Of a DNA stretch of 64,000 bases, positions 34,048 through 44,582 are shown piece after piece. The stretch is from Armigeres subalbatus (taxonomy: Eukaryota; Arthropoda; Insecta; Diptera; Culicidae), in contig NC_085141.1 in assembly GCF_024139115.2 (NCBI RefSeq), positions 403,809,612 through 403,873,611 on the forward strand, given 5' to 3'. The notes beneath the pieces are model-generated. The model worked only from the letters and a program-made list of their open reading frames with translations, searched no databases and was not told the DNA's origin. Each line of letters opens with the position of its first letter. The stretch's first letter is position 1. The position numbers and the translations under genes were made by a program.

Positions 34048-34521
34048 TCTGACATTGTTGTTTTGATATAAGAGAGTACATCGTAGTAACATTGTAGTAT
34101 GGTTGATACGTGTCCAATTTTTCATAGTATTTAATTCAATTTTATTTAGTGTAAATTACTTAAATAATTATAACAAATAATTGGATTCAATTGTGAGTTG
34201 TGTTGTTTGTGTTTGTCACATGTTGTTGACAAAATATTGTACTTAAAATAGTTTTTAAAGCAATAAGACTAATCGGTAAATACACAATAAAAAAACAAGC
34301 GCTGAGCTGCTGAATGGTACTGTTGACTGCTGCTGTTGTTGTTGTTTTTGGATGGATGGCTGATAGATCTTTGTGTGCAATCGATAAGTTTAAAATTCGA
34401 GCTTAATGTGATAGTGTTTGAAAGACTTTCGCACACACAATTTGGTTTGGTCCTTTCTGGCTAAGTGAAACTACATGTCCATGAAATTGTTTATATTTTG
34501 CAAGGCAGGTTTGGTGAAAAT

Positions 34522-34795
34522 AGAGCGAACGTGCGTCTTGTACACTTAAGCCGTTGACTCGTGCTTGGTACTTTGGTGCTGTAGTAGTTCTGTTAGTAGC
34601 ACACAGTTGTGGTTCTGCTGATGCGAAGAGGCAATGAAGTGGATGTATGTTTTCTTTCGGCTGCTTGGATAGATTTAGCGAAAAGAAAGCGAACAGGCGT
34701 CGTACACAATCAAGACGTTGATTCGAGCTTGGTGTATAGGTGCTGAAGTAGCTTTGCTAGTAGCACATTGCGTGGTTCTGTTGATAGTGAGGAAG
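34522..34795 (+). repeat. ~164-bp tandem duplication
   Basis: GAGCGAACGTGCGTCTTGTACAC near 34523 recurs as AAGCGAACAGGCGTCGTACAC near 34686. Both are followed by GTTGACTCGTGCTTGGT / GTTGATTCGAGCTTGGT and TAGTAGCACA. Two diverged units are visible. Confidence 0.65.
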
Positions 34796-34849
34796 CGAAA
34801 AAACATTTGCCGTGCAATATTGCATGCAAGTTTGAGTAGCTTCCTGTTT

Positions 34850-35279
34850 GCCTTTCTCGTACAACAAAGTTGTACCGAAAGGCTATCATTTCACTCTAAA
34901 AACGAACTTTTTATAGAAGCTTTGGAGACCCATAGTGTTATATACCATTCGACTCAGCTCGACGAGCTGAACAAATGTCCGTCTGTCCGTGTGTATGTAT
35001 GTGTGTATGTGTGTGTGTATGTGTGTGCACAAAAGCTAAGAAAAACATTAGACAACTTTTCATATAGTAATCCTTAACCGATTTCCTCGCAACAAGTTTC
35101 ATTCGACAGGGGGCAAAGGCTAGTTGATCACTATTGATTTTTAAAACGATCGACCGTTGCGTTTGAAAGTTATAAAGAAAATGGTACATCGAACCATATT
35201 CACCATATAAGGTTGGTGTCTTGGCTAAATTCGAGAAAGGCAGTATCACTACTCGGTGAATTAAGTTGGGTTTTTTTTG
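34850..35279 (+). mobile_element. GCCTTTCTCG interspersed element, plus copy
   Basis: It begins GCCTTTCTCGTACAACAAAG, can form a short hairpin with CTTTGTTGTAC-type complement (AAAGTTGTACCGAAAGGC), and carries a (GT)n tract at about 34990-35030. It ends near CGAGAAAGGCAGTATCAC and GTGAATTAAGTTGGG. The copy at 59329-59738 is its reverse complement over the full length. It is non-coding and its class is unknown. Confidence 0.75.
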
Positions 35280-35459
35280 GCAGATTTAGTCGTAAATAAA
35301 AGTTAAAAAACACTGTCCGAAGTTCAACGAAACTGATCGTCACATAGAGTTTTGTGGCAAATTTGAATGAATGAAAGAATGAATTAAATGTTGTAAGCGA
35401 TTGAAAACATTTGCTCAAGCGAAATTTAATCCCTAATTGTTCTTAATGCTTTCTGTTTA
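35280..35459. other. No recognised feature
   Basis: A short AT-rich spacer before the CR1/L2-like element. Confidence 0.35.
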
Positions 35460-35588
35460 TTTTTAGTACAATAAATATGTCTTCATATTGTTTTGTTTTT
35501 CTTTTTTTTTTTATTTACAGCTGGACTATATATTTATTAAATTTTAATTTGTCTATTTGTTCTTAATTATTGTTTTAATCTGGTTGTA

Positions 35589-36647
35589 ATGGAGGACGAT
35601 AGTATAATTTGTGTTGAATGTCACAAAGTTGAGAAGGATGCTAGCAAAATAATTACATGCATGTATTGCTTCTCTGAGGCACACTTCAAGTGTAGAAACA
35701 TTGTCGGCAATGCAGTACGACGTATTAAAGATAAAACGTACTTCTGTTCCCACAATTGCTCTAGCATCTATCAAAGGATCATTGAGATGCAAAATAGCAA
35801 ATCGTCCATTGTTGAGTCTCTCGCCAATGAACTCAAAGGAGCTGTTACTAGTGCAGTATCTCATGAAATGCAAAATGTTAGGAGTGAGGTAAAACAGATC
35901 ACAGATGCGATTGAAAAATCACAAAATTTTCTTTCGAAAAAGTTTGATACTATCGTAACTGACATTCAAGAGCTGAAAAACGAAAACGAAACCTTGAAGC
36001 GGGAAATTGTTAAAATGAAAAATGCAGAACACAACTTGTCCAAAACTGTTTACAAGCTAGAACATCAAGTAGATAAAAATAGCAGAGAGGCAAATTCTAG
36101 GAATGCGGTTATTTTAGGCGTCCCATTTGCATCGGACGAAAATATTCAAGAAATCGTTCATAAAACTATTACATGCTGTGGTTTGGAAGTAGACCCTGAT
36201 GCAGTAGTATCCGCTTCAAGACTAAACTCGAAAAATAAAACAAATAACTGGTTAATCCCTATTCGCGTGGTTTTTAAGAATTTAAATGTGAAGGAAAATG
36301 TATTCAAAGCAAAAAAGGAATGCGGAATTCTATTGTCAACGAATATCGATCCTAGTTTAAAGGTAAATGACAAACCTACTCGTGTCGCCATACGGGACGA
36401 GTTGACGTCGCTATCTTTAGAACTTTTAAATGAAATGAGAGGATATCAAGAACAACTCAAAATCAAGTACGTTTGGCCCAGCAGGGGAGGAAATATTTTA
36501 ATTAAGAAAAATGAACAATCTAAGTCTGAAATTGTAAAAACTAGAGATGACATAATTGAATTAGTAAACCGCTATTCTGGTAACTGCTCGCCCAAGGTTA
36601 CTCTTCCTTCCAAAAGGAAGCGTGGTAGAGTAAGTTTTAATTTGTAA
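35589..36647 (+). CDS. Retrotransposon ORF1 protein with PHD-type zinc finger
   Basis: A complete 352-codon frame with no stop, starting ATG at 35589. Residues 8-57 form a C4HC3 zinc finger: C8-x2-C11, C24-x2-C27, H32-x2-C35, C53-x3-C57, a PHD pattern known from ORF1 of several CR1/L2-type elements. Residues from about 75 to 165 are charged and coiled-coil-like (ELKNENETLKREIVKMK). A mixed alpha/beta region follows (RNAVILGVPFASDENIQEIV, IRVVFKNLNVKENVFKAKK), resembling the RRM-like nucleic-acid-binding part of LINE ORF1 proteins. The C terminus is basic (PSKRKRGR). Such proteins bind element RNA in the retrotransposition complex. It is intact although ORF2 downstream is destroyed. Confidence 0.75.
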   Translation: MEDDSIICVECHKVEKDASKIITCMYCFSEAHFKCRNIVGNAVRRIKDKTYFCSHNCSSIYQRIIEMQNSKSSIVESLANELKGAVTSAVSHEMQNVRSEVKQITDAIEKSQNFLSKKFDTIVTDIQELKNENETLKREIVKMKNAEHNLSKTVYKLEHQVDKNSREANSRNAVILGVPFASDENIQEIVHKTITCCGLEVDPDAVVSASRLNSKNKTNNWLIPIRVVFKNLNVKENVFKAKKECGILLSTNIDPSLKVNDKPTRVAIRDELTSLSLELLNEMRGYQEQLKIKYVWPSRGGNILIKKNEQSKSEIVKTRDDIIELVNRYSGNCSPKVTLPSKRKRGRVSFNL

Positions 36648-36682
36648 TTAACAATATGTGTTTATTTTTAATGTAGTGAATT

Positions 36683-37928
36683 TTGTACCTTAAATGTAAA
36701 ATGGTCAATTTAATAAATTTCTGTCATGATTGTACTGATGATTTTAATTCAAATTACCCTGAAACCGATGATAGTGTTCTACGCATTGCACAATGGAAAA
36801 TTAGAGGACTAAATAATATGCAAATATTCAATGACATTCTTCTGTTTTTAGATTCTATAGTTGTCCCTATTGATGTAATCATGTTAGGTGAAACTTTGTT
36901 GAAATCTGATAACTCGCTTGTTTGGAATACCTATATACATTCATATTTATTCTTGAAACGTCCTCTGGTGGTCTAGCAGCATACATAGTGCGTGGAGTTA
37001 CAAGATTGTGAAAAATATTCACTCTGAGGGAATGCATCTTATTCACATTGAGTTAGAAGTAAAAGGTTCTTTGTTCGATGTAGTAGGTGTATACAGACCT
37101 CCATCGTTTGACATTACAAAATTTCATGATGAGCTTGAAAACTTACTATCAACTCACAGTAACCGTCCAATATTTATTATAGGAAATGTTAATATACCAA
37201 TTAATTTAGGTAATAACAAGGGGCAACCAACTCTAAACTTTGCGAAAATATTACTATATTATTATATAACATTATTGCGGTACTCATTGTCCCGCAATAG
37301 TATTTGGTGGTATTTCTAGTATCCATGATTTTCGTCAAACAACGATACGGTTGCTAGTTCGGTTGTTATGGCGTTTGTTGGTTGGTTAATGAAACACAGT
37401 GCTCCCCCGTTTTGAAAACATCTGTTTTCTACCTCCTACAGATTCTAGAAAATATTCAAACCGCCATTTTATATTTCTAATACCATAAACCCAAAAAAAG
37501 AGCCCCTAAGATTGTTCCAAAAGTATTGGTAATGGAAATAGTTGTTCAGGGATTTTTTTAGAAATTTAAAAGAGAACAATATTATGTGTTGCATAAAACG
37601 GGGTGGACTGTATTTACTGGGTGGCGTCGTGTTTCATGCTTTCCAAACCAGGGCTCTTTGATCAATTTTCCGTTGATACGACGTAGTTTTTCGCTAGTAT
37701 ATGTTAGTATTTCTGGATACTGTTGAAAGTTTAGAGTTAGTTGCCCCTTGGGTAATAACAACATCGTCCTTCGATACCTAAGTCTATTAAATTCATATAA
37801 TTATGTTTGTTCCAACACGTGCGTGACTCGTCCTATAAGCAACAATGTCTTAGATCATGTTGTTATTAGGAAAGATGATTAATCAAATGTTAGAAACGAT
37901 ACCATATTTTCAGACATTAGTGATCATT
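36683..37928 (+). pseudogene. CR1/L2-like endonuclease, broken and interrupted
   Basis: APE-type endonuclease pieces are readable in three frames: RIAQWKIRGLNN, DVIMLGETLL (catalytic Glu), VVGVYRPPSFD, IFIIGNVNIP and, after the first insertion, NNVLDHVVIRKDD and FSDISDHF. The usual WN-x-RG Asn is Lys and the expected GD-x-N Asp is Asn, so two active-site positions are lost. A gap or frameshift near 36970, a TAA near 37879, and TIR elements at 37218-37750 and 37929-38187 complete the damage. Confidence 0.75.
37218..37750. mobile_element. 533-bp TIR element inside the endonuclease
   Basis: The left end AAGGGGCAACCAACTCTAAA mirrors the right end with TTTAGAGTTAGTTGCCCCTT (one mismatch over about 24 bp). 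The flanks carry a 9-bp duplication GGTAATAAC (37209-37217 and 37751-37759), and removing the insert restores the host reading NLGNN...NIVLRY. No transposase is seen. An 8-9-bp duplication fits hAT- or Mutator-like elements; the superfamily is undecided. Confidence 0.82.
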
Positions 37929-38187
37929 TCTCGCGTGATTTTTGAAAACGTCGTAAGTCCAAAAGAGAGGCTCTCTTTGTTTACTTTCTCTTTCGATTAT
38001 TACAAAGCCATACTAACATTTACATTGGATTTTCCAGTACCGATCTAAAAAAAATAGCTTTGTCTAGTGTGCTGAGGTGAAAAGATTGCAACAAATTTTA
38101 AACTAGCCTAGATATTAGCAAAAGAGAGCGTAATGTAAGAGAGTCTCTCATTTGGACTTACGACGTTTTCAAAAATCACGCGAGATT
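37929..38187. mobile_element. 259-bp TIR element inside the endonuclease
   Basis: TIRs of about 35 bp (TCTCGCGTGATTTTTGAAAA then CGTCGTAAGTCC) are flanked by the 8-bp TGATCATT (37921-37928 and 38188-38195). Its removal rejoins the host SDISDH motif to downstream coding sequence. It has no coding capacity and is hAT-like by duplication length. Confidence 0.82.
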
Positions 38188-38195
38188 TGATCATT

Positions 38196-40364
38196 GTTTC
38201 ATCATATAAAATTAGCAATCCTAAAGAGTGCATGATACTCACTAAAAAAATTATAAACAAAAGAAAACTCAACTATAAGTTTAAACACTTTTTAGAGGGT
38301 TATACGTGTTGTGAAGATGTAGATGAATCAATAACAATGTTAACATCTGCGTACAATAGTATACTAGCAGACTGTACGAAACTAGTAAGTGAAAAAGTTA
38401 AAATTAAACATTGTCCATGGCTAGACTATTATACTTGGCAATGGATAAAACTGAAAAATAAATATAGAAAAAACTAAAAATTAATCCCAGAGATGAACAC
38501 TTAAAAAACATGTTTCAATATGTGTCAAAAAAGACAGACAGTGCAAAAAAGTCAAGCAAAAATAAATATTACAAAAATCTTTTAGATAATACATGTCAGG
38601 CGAAAGTATGGAAAAATTTGAATGTAGTTATGGGAAGGAAGAAAAATACATTTAAGATTGAAATAAGTCACGAGGGTCATAAAATTATCGATGAAATAGA
38701 AATTTGTGAAGTTTTAAATCAATACTTTTCAAATGTTGGTGAAAATCTTGCTAACACTATCAGGAGAAACATCAATAACCCATTAAATACGGTCACTCGA
38801 TTAGAGAGATCTATTTTTTTGAGACCGTCTGAGGAACGAGAAATCGCATCCATTATAAAAAACTTAAATATTTAAAAAAGCTGTGGACCTGATAACTTTC
38901 CACCTAGTATTATCAAAGATAACTCAAAAAAGTTTTCAAAAATATTTTCAACACTTTTTAATCAAATACTAAGAAACGGCGTATATCCAGACTGTCTCAA
39001 GTTAGCTAGAGTAATACCCATCTTCAAATCAGGTAATAAATCTGATCCATGTAATTACCGTCCTATTTCCATATTATCCGTATTTAGTAAAATATTTGAG
39101 AAGTTGTTAGTTAGTAGACTAACTGATTTTCTGGACAAACACAATGTTTTATATAAATTTCAGTACGGTTTCCGGAAAGGATGTAGTACATCAACGGCTA
39201 TTGTTGAACTTGTTGACTTTTTATTGGACAATATTGATAAAAAGTGTATAGTTGGTGGTCTTTTCATCGATTTAAAAAAGGCGTTTGATACCTTAAATCA
39301 CAATATATTATTGCAAAAATTGGAAAGCTATGGGATTCGTGGATTAGCAAATGATATAATTCGTAGCTATTTGACCGATAGAAAACAATTCGTGGCATTA
39401 AATGATTCACAAAGCTCACTGAAGACCATAAATATTGGAGTTCTGCAAGGAAGCAATATTGGGCCCCTCCTTTTTTTGCTATATGTTAATGATATTGGTA
39501 ATTTGCCATTGAAAGGTATTCCAAAACTATTTGCAGACGATACAGCACTATTTTATCCAAATCCCAATTCGTCATACATTGTTTCTTGTATAAGTTACGA
39601 CATGAACTTGCTTATGAATTATTTTAATACAAATTTACTGTCCCTAAATCTATCTAAAACTAAATACATGCTGTTCCATTCACCGAGAAAAAAAATTCCT
39701 CTGCACAGTAATCCGTCAGTTGGGTCTACAGAGTTAGAGAAAGTGAAAAGCTTTAAATACCTCGGTATAATACTCGATCCTATACTGTCATGGAAAGATC
39801 ATTTAGAGCAAATTCGAGTAAAATTGCTTCATTATGCGGTTTGATGTATCGAGTCAAAACTACGTACCAAGAAGCGCTCTTCTGAAGTATTACTATGGCT
39901 GCATACACTCACTCATGCAATATCTAATTATAGTTTGGGGTCATGCTAGTAAATCAAATTTACAAAAAATACAAGTTTTGCAAAACAGATGTCTGAAAAT
40001 TATTTACCAGCTACCACGACTTTACCCTACTGTTCAACTTTATACTGGTTTGCCACATAATATCCTACCGCTACGTGGGCTATGCAAATTACAGACATGC
40101 TTGTTTATCCACGACGTGTTGAAAAATGCAAATACACATCAGAATCTCAACTTTACGACACAAAACCATGTACATAATACTCGATTTGCAAGTAATCTAT
40201 TGCGCTCAAGTGCAACCACCTGTTTGGGCCAAATGCGAATTTCCTTTTATGGTCCATCAGTATACAACTCCCTTCCAGAAGATTTTAAAACCATTAACAA
40301 TCGTGATTTGATTAAAACCAGATTAAAACAACATTTTAAGTCCAATATCAACTTACTTTTATAA
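38196..40364 (+). pseudogene. CR1/L2-like reverse transcriptase, broken
   Basis: The RT follows the endonuclease linker. After KNLNI a TAA (38873-38875) interrupts the frame, which continues KSCGPDNFPPSIIK, LARVIPIFKSGNKSDPCNYR, FQYGFRKGCSTSTAIVELVD, motif A FIDLKKAFDTLNH, LQGSNIGPLLFLLYVNDIG, the catalytic box LFADDTALF and NLSKTKYMLF. Frameshifts near 38480 and 39840 separate the N-terminal linker and the C-terminal region (SKSNLQKIQVLQNRCLKIIY). The core motifs are otherwise conserved, indicating fairly recent decay. Confidence 0.85.
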
Positions 40365-40769
40365 TTTGAACCGTATCAATCGCCAGCCTTAATTGTAAAC
40401 ATTTACAGACTTGAAAAAAAAAGTTAATAATTTTGTATCAACTCTTAAATGCATATTAGGAAACCCTTTAAAGGAACCAAGTTCCACTGGGTATAACCTA
40501 TTCATAACTGTTGTTGTAAATAGTCCATCACACATACCGTAGCATACATATTGGTTTTTTGTTATTTCCTTAAATTATAATGTTTGAAAAAAAAAATAGA
40601 TGCGTCCATTACCAGGGAGCTCCGAAAATGAGCTTCTTGGTGTGGGGGATAGTGGTAAGCAATTTAAAAAAAATAAAATAAAAAAAAACAAGCGAAATCA
40701 AAGCTTCTTGGGTTTTGGCGTTTATACTGCCGTTCCACGCATACTTGTACAAACAAAATGTGTTTTAAA

Positions 40770-41542
40770 ATTGGCTGGTTGGTTGTTAAAATAACAAAAA
40801 ATATAACAAAAATACCTCTAGCCGTAACACAATTAGAACAGAGGTTGATACCTTAATATCAACATTATAACAAACGTTGATATAATTTTCCTGTTCAAAA
40901 GTCTACTTTCAAGGTAATTGCCTGCATCACGGATAGAAATCTGGTCCGCTACCACGACAGATTTCCATCCATAATGTAGGCAATTAACTTTATGCCAGCT
41001 ATGTATTATTATCGAGCGGGTTCAAGTTATACTGAAAGTGTTTACTTTTTTTGTTTGACTATTATCGGCTCTTTCAGTCTTATAAAGCAGCTAAAACGTT
41101 ATTGCATCTATTTTCCGACGTTTCGGTGTATTTTTCACCTTCTTCAGGGATTTAGAGGCTACGTTTTGTTGTGTATGTGTAGTCTCTAAATCCCTGAAGA
41201 AGGTGAAATATACACCGAAACGTCGGAAAATAGATGCAATAACGTTTTAGCTGCTTTATAAGACTGAAAGAGCCGATAATAGTCAAACAAAATTGAGCAC
41301 AACAGTCGAAAGCATCCTTTCAAATCTGAGAGTGATTACCTCCGATTTTTTCCAATGTCTACAAAAAAAGTAGGCAATTATTTTGTTGAAATATACATAA
41401 CTAATGTTGTTATAATTTTGATATGAAATAAAACTGGCCGAAAACACATTTTTATCGAATTATCTAATTATAGCACACGTTGTTTTAAATAACAACAATT
41501 GATAGAATTGAGTTATAATTTTGTTATGCATTCCTGATCGGG
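40770..41542. mobile_element. TAACAAAA-rich TIR element, copy 1
   Basis: AT-rich sequence with TATAACAAAAAT-type motifs near both ends and a central ACCATAATGTAGGCAATTAA-like phrase (41000-41001 region) shared with the copy at 56948-57810. The right end is CCTGATCGGG; the left end is unclear. A long palindrome (41053-41288) lies inside and is absent from the other copy. Confidence 0.55.
41053..41288. repeat. Near-perfect palindrome with 110-bp arms
   Basis: 41053-41162 is mirrored by 41179-41288 around a 16-base centre, with only a few mismatches. Arm phrases include GTTTGACTATTATCGGCTCT, GCATCTATTTTCCGACG and CCTTCTTCAGGGATTTAGAG. A transcript would fold into one long hairpin. It is probably a foldback-type element, non-coding. 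Confidence 0.9.
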
Positions 41543-41684
41543 TAGCGGGTAGGAGATTTAAGGAGTTTACAGCACTAGACTAATGGGAGAGCTCCATTTT
41601 ATTGAAATCATTCATATTTTGAATACATTAATATAATTTACGGTCTAAATCATGGAAATAGTTCAGCGGGTCAGTTATGCCGAG

Positions 41685-41752
41685 AGGTGAGCCAGCCCAG
41701 GGCTGCAAACCTCTATAATAAAGAAATAAAAAAAAAAAAAAAAAAAAAAAAA
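41685..41752 (+). mobile_element. Tiny hairpin retroposon with A-tail, copy 2
   Basis: The body, AGGTGAGCCAGCCCAGGGCT then GCAAACCTCTATAATAAAG, is followed by about 25 A residues and flanked by a 12-bp duplication AGTTATGCCGAG (41673-41684 and 41753-41764). Including the last flank bases it folds with an AGAGG/CCTCT outer stem and a CAGCCC/GGGCTG inner stem. It shares its core with 6323-6365. Confidence 0.82.
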
Positions 41753-41764
41753 AGTTATGCCGAG

Positions 41765-42094
41765 AAATATAGCCCGTGTTTGCAGATTTGCAGAGTCCCG
41801 ATGAATGGTCGATTTCTTTTATGACTACTTTGATCGACATATCTTGCCTCATGCTTTATTCTTAAAATTCTACCCTCCACATGGTTGAATGTGTTAGATT
41901 ACAGTTCTATCACTTAGTATGAAGATCTTTAAAACTGGTAATTTTCACCACTGAAAGTGGCCAAGGTTGAAAGAAAATGATCAGTGAATACTGTCCCTAC
42001 AAGCATCGCTCGTTTTTGTAACAGATTCTTCCATAATGATGAATTTATTCCCTGCGAGACAGATATGCGTAAAAATTCAACATTGGGACAAACA
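41765..42094. other. No recognised feature
   Basis: AT-rich spacer, nothing supportable. Confidence 0.4.
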
Positions 42095-42105
42095 GACTTG
42101 ATGTT

Positions 42106-42393
42106 CTTCTTCTTCTTCGTTGGCATTGCATCCCCCACTGGGACATTGCCGCCTCGCAGCTTAGTGTTCATTAAGCACTTCCACAGTTATTAACTGCGAG
42201 GTTTCTAAGCCAAGTTACCATTTCTGCATTCGTATATCATGAGGCTAACACGATGATACTTTATGCCCAGGGAAGTCGAGACAATTTCCAATCCGAAAAT
42301 TGTCTAGACCGGCACCGGGAATCGAACCCAGCCACCCTCAGCATGGTCTTGCTTTGTAGCCGCGCATCTTACCGCACGGCTAAGGAGGGCCCC
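42106..42393 (-). mobile_element. tRNA-derived SINE (Feilai-like), copy 2
   Basis: Reverse-complement copy of 18053-18345 with the same pol III B box (GGTTCGATTCCC on the minus strand) and a GAAGAAGAAGAAG tail at the low-coordinate end. An 11-bp duplication GACTTGATGTT (42095-42105 and 42394-42404) flanks it. Confidence 0.9.
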
Positions 42394-42404
42394 GACTTGA
42401 TGTT

Positions 42405-42890
42405 GTTTTCACTAATTTTCCGAACAAAGTTTGGTATTTTTCGTTTTCTGAAAATATGCGTGAGAATAGACCGCTCTGTGATAAAAACTTGAAATCTCCA
42501 AAAACCAACATGGGACAACTATGCGTAGAAGGGCAGTGTATCTTTTGTTTGTTTTTTGTTGAAAATTGAAAATAGCCCCAAAACACTAAATTGACTTGAG
42601 CCGCCCCGAAATTTTATCCGAATTAGCTTAAAATTTGATAATGAGGCTTATTATAGCACAAGAATTGTGATTCTTTTTTATTTGAAAGTTTGATACTTTT
42701 TGAAAACGTGATGAGGTCTACTATACATCTAGCATTACATACCGGATTGGACATTTACACAACACCCAGTGAACCTGTGGAGAATTTCGTGCTTTACAAA
42801 AAGTTCTCTTTCTCTTCTTGCCAGAGCGGAAATCGAACACTCACTTTAAAGCACAGAGGGTAGTGTAGAAGTGACCCACAGTTTGTCCAC
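42405..42890. other. No recognised feature
   Basis: No gene or clear repeat seen. Confidence 0.4.
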
Positions 42891-42906
42891 ACCAGAGACG
42901 ATGGTA

Positions 42907-43990
42907 TTATTCTCTTCTCAATTCGGCTCGGTCCATGGCTACACGTCGCCAACCACGCAGTCTACGGAGGGTCCGCAAGTCATCTTCCACCTGATCGATC
43001 CACCTTGCCCGCTGCACACCTCGCCTTCTTTTGCCCGTCGGATCGTTGTCGAGAACCATTTTCACCGGGTTACTGTCCGACATTCTGGCTACGTGCCCGG
43101 CCCACCGCAGTCGTCCGATTTTCGCGGTGTTAACGATGGATGGTTCTCCCAGTAGCTCATGTAACTCGTGGTTCATTCGCCTCCTCCACGTACCGTCCGC
43201 CATCTGCACCCCACCATAGATGGGACGCAGCACTTTTCTTTCGGAAACTCCAAGTGCGCGTTGGTCCTTCACGAGCATCGTTCAGGTCTCGCGTCCGTAG
43301 AGGACTACCGGTCTAATGAGCGTTTTGTAGATTGTCAGTTTGGTACGACGGCGAACTCTATTCGATCGGAGCGTCTTGTCCAAAGTACGTACGATTTCTA
43401 GCCACTATGCGTATCCGAATTTCTCTGCTGGTAACATTTTCGGCAGTCACCAGTGACCCCAAGTACACAAATTCTTCTACCACCTCGATTTCGTCACCAC
43501 CGATGCAAACTCGCGGTGGGTGGCTCACATTGTCTTCTTTTGAACCTCTTCCTATCATGTACTTCGTCTTCGACGTGTTGATGACTAGTCCGATCCGCTT
43601 GGCTTCCCGCTTCAGTCTGATGTAGGCCTCCCTCGTCTTCTCAAAGGTACGTGCCATAATATCTATGTCGTCGGCGAAGCCAAATAGCTGGACGGACTTA
43701 TTGAAAATTGTACCACTCGTGTTAATCTCTGCTTTTCGTATTACCCCTTCCAAAGCGATGTTGAATAACAGACACGAAAGACCATCACCTTGCTGTAACC
43801 CTCAGCGGGTTGCAAAGGGACTCGAGAATGCCCCTAAAACTCAAACTACGCACATAACCCGATTCATCGTCGCTTTGATCAACCGTGTCAGTTTATCCTG
43901 AAATCCGTGTTCGTGCATTAGCTGCCATAGCTGGTCCTGATCGATTGTATCATATGCGACTTTGAAGTCGATGAATAGATGATGTGTGGG
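42907..43990 (-). pseudogene. RTE-like RT palm and C terminus, broken
   Basis: Following the deletion, the minus strand reads FIDFKVAYDTIDQDQLWQLM (motif A), LTRLIKATMN, then damaged sequence with two stops, and GDGLSCLLFNIALEGVIRKA. The catalytic box FGFADDIDIM, VINTSKTKYMIGRG, VEEFVYLGSL and a C-terminal part with GVSERKVLRPIYGG and WAGHVARMSDSNP follow. A frame change lies near 43278-43358. The RT signature is clear but the frame is not translatable as one protein. Confidence 0.82.
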
Positions 43991-44568
43991 AACGTTCTTC
44001 CGTTGGGAGTACCACTTCCAGCAGCTGCGCGTATTCTTGGGCTAGTCTACCGTCTTGTAGCCGCTCAATGTTAAGCCGCGGCGTCCGACTTCGACGCGTG
44101 TTGTACACCGTCGAGAGTTTTGAGCGCAGACATACTGCAACGAGGTAGTGGTCGGATTCAATATTCGCACTGCGGTAAGTGCGGACGTTCGTGATGTCGG
44201 AGAAAAATCTACCGTCGATTAGAACGTGGTCGATTTGGTTTTCCGTTACTTGATTAGGTGATTTCCATGTGGCCTTGTGGATATTTTTGCTTGGAAAGAA
44301 GGTGCTTCGGACTACCATTCCACGGGAGGTTGCGAAGTTTATGCATCGTTGGCCGTTGTCATTCGATACGCTGTGCAGACTATTTGGTCCGATTACCGGT
44401 CTATACATTTCCTCCCTTCCTACCTGTGCGTTCATGTCATCGATGACGATTTTGATGTCCCGCAGTAGGCATCCATCGTATGTCTGCTCCAGCTGCGCAT
44501 AGAACGCTTCTTTCTCGTCGTCGCGTCTCCCTTCGTGTAGGTAGTGCACCTTGATGATGCTATAGTAC
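43950..44568 (-). pseudogene. RTE-like endonuclease fragment
   Basis: The minus strand reads YYSIIKVHYLHEGRRDDEKE, AFYAQLEQTYDG, IVIDDMNAQVGREE (where copy 1 has IGDLNAQVG), ENQIDHVLIDGRFFSDI and NIESDHYLVAVCLRSKLS. These match the C-terminal two thirds of an RTE endonuclease. The N terminus with the catalytic Glu is missing. After EVVLPTEERS it jumps directly to RT motif A, so roughly 1 kb of linker and RT fingers is deleted. Confidence 0.8.
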
Positions 44569-44582
44569 AATGCCGGCCGGTG

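Larger units (their letters stand above)
35460..40692 (+). mobile_element. CR1/L2-like non-LTR retrotransposon with nested MITEs
   Basis: ORF1 (35589-36647) is followed by a broken endonuclease-RT ORF2 (about 36683-40364), a ~330-bp 3' UTR and an A-rich end near 40670-40692. The RT motif FADDTALF and a PHD-finger ORF1 suggest the CR1/L2/jockey group; the exact clade is not assigned. Two TIR elements (37218-37750, 37929-38187) interrupt the endonuclease. The 5' boundary is approximate and no target-site duplication was found. Confidence 0.82.
42895..44568 (-). mobile_element. RTE-like remnant, minus strand, internally deleted
   Basis: A different RTE-like family from copies 1 and 2. Both the 5' end (endonuclease N terminus) and the interval from the endonuclease end to RT motif A are missing. 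The 5' side abuts the plus-strand I/LOA-like element at about 44570. Confidence 0.82.

Noticed and set aside
41725..41752. Poly(A) run as an assembly artefact
   Set aside because: It is the tail of a retroposon bounded by a perfect 12-bp target-site duplication, so it has a biological explanation, although its exact length is uncertain.
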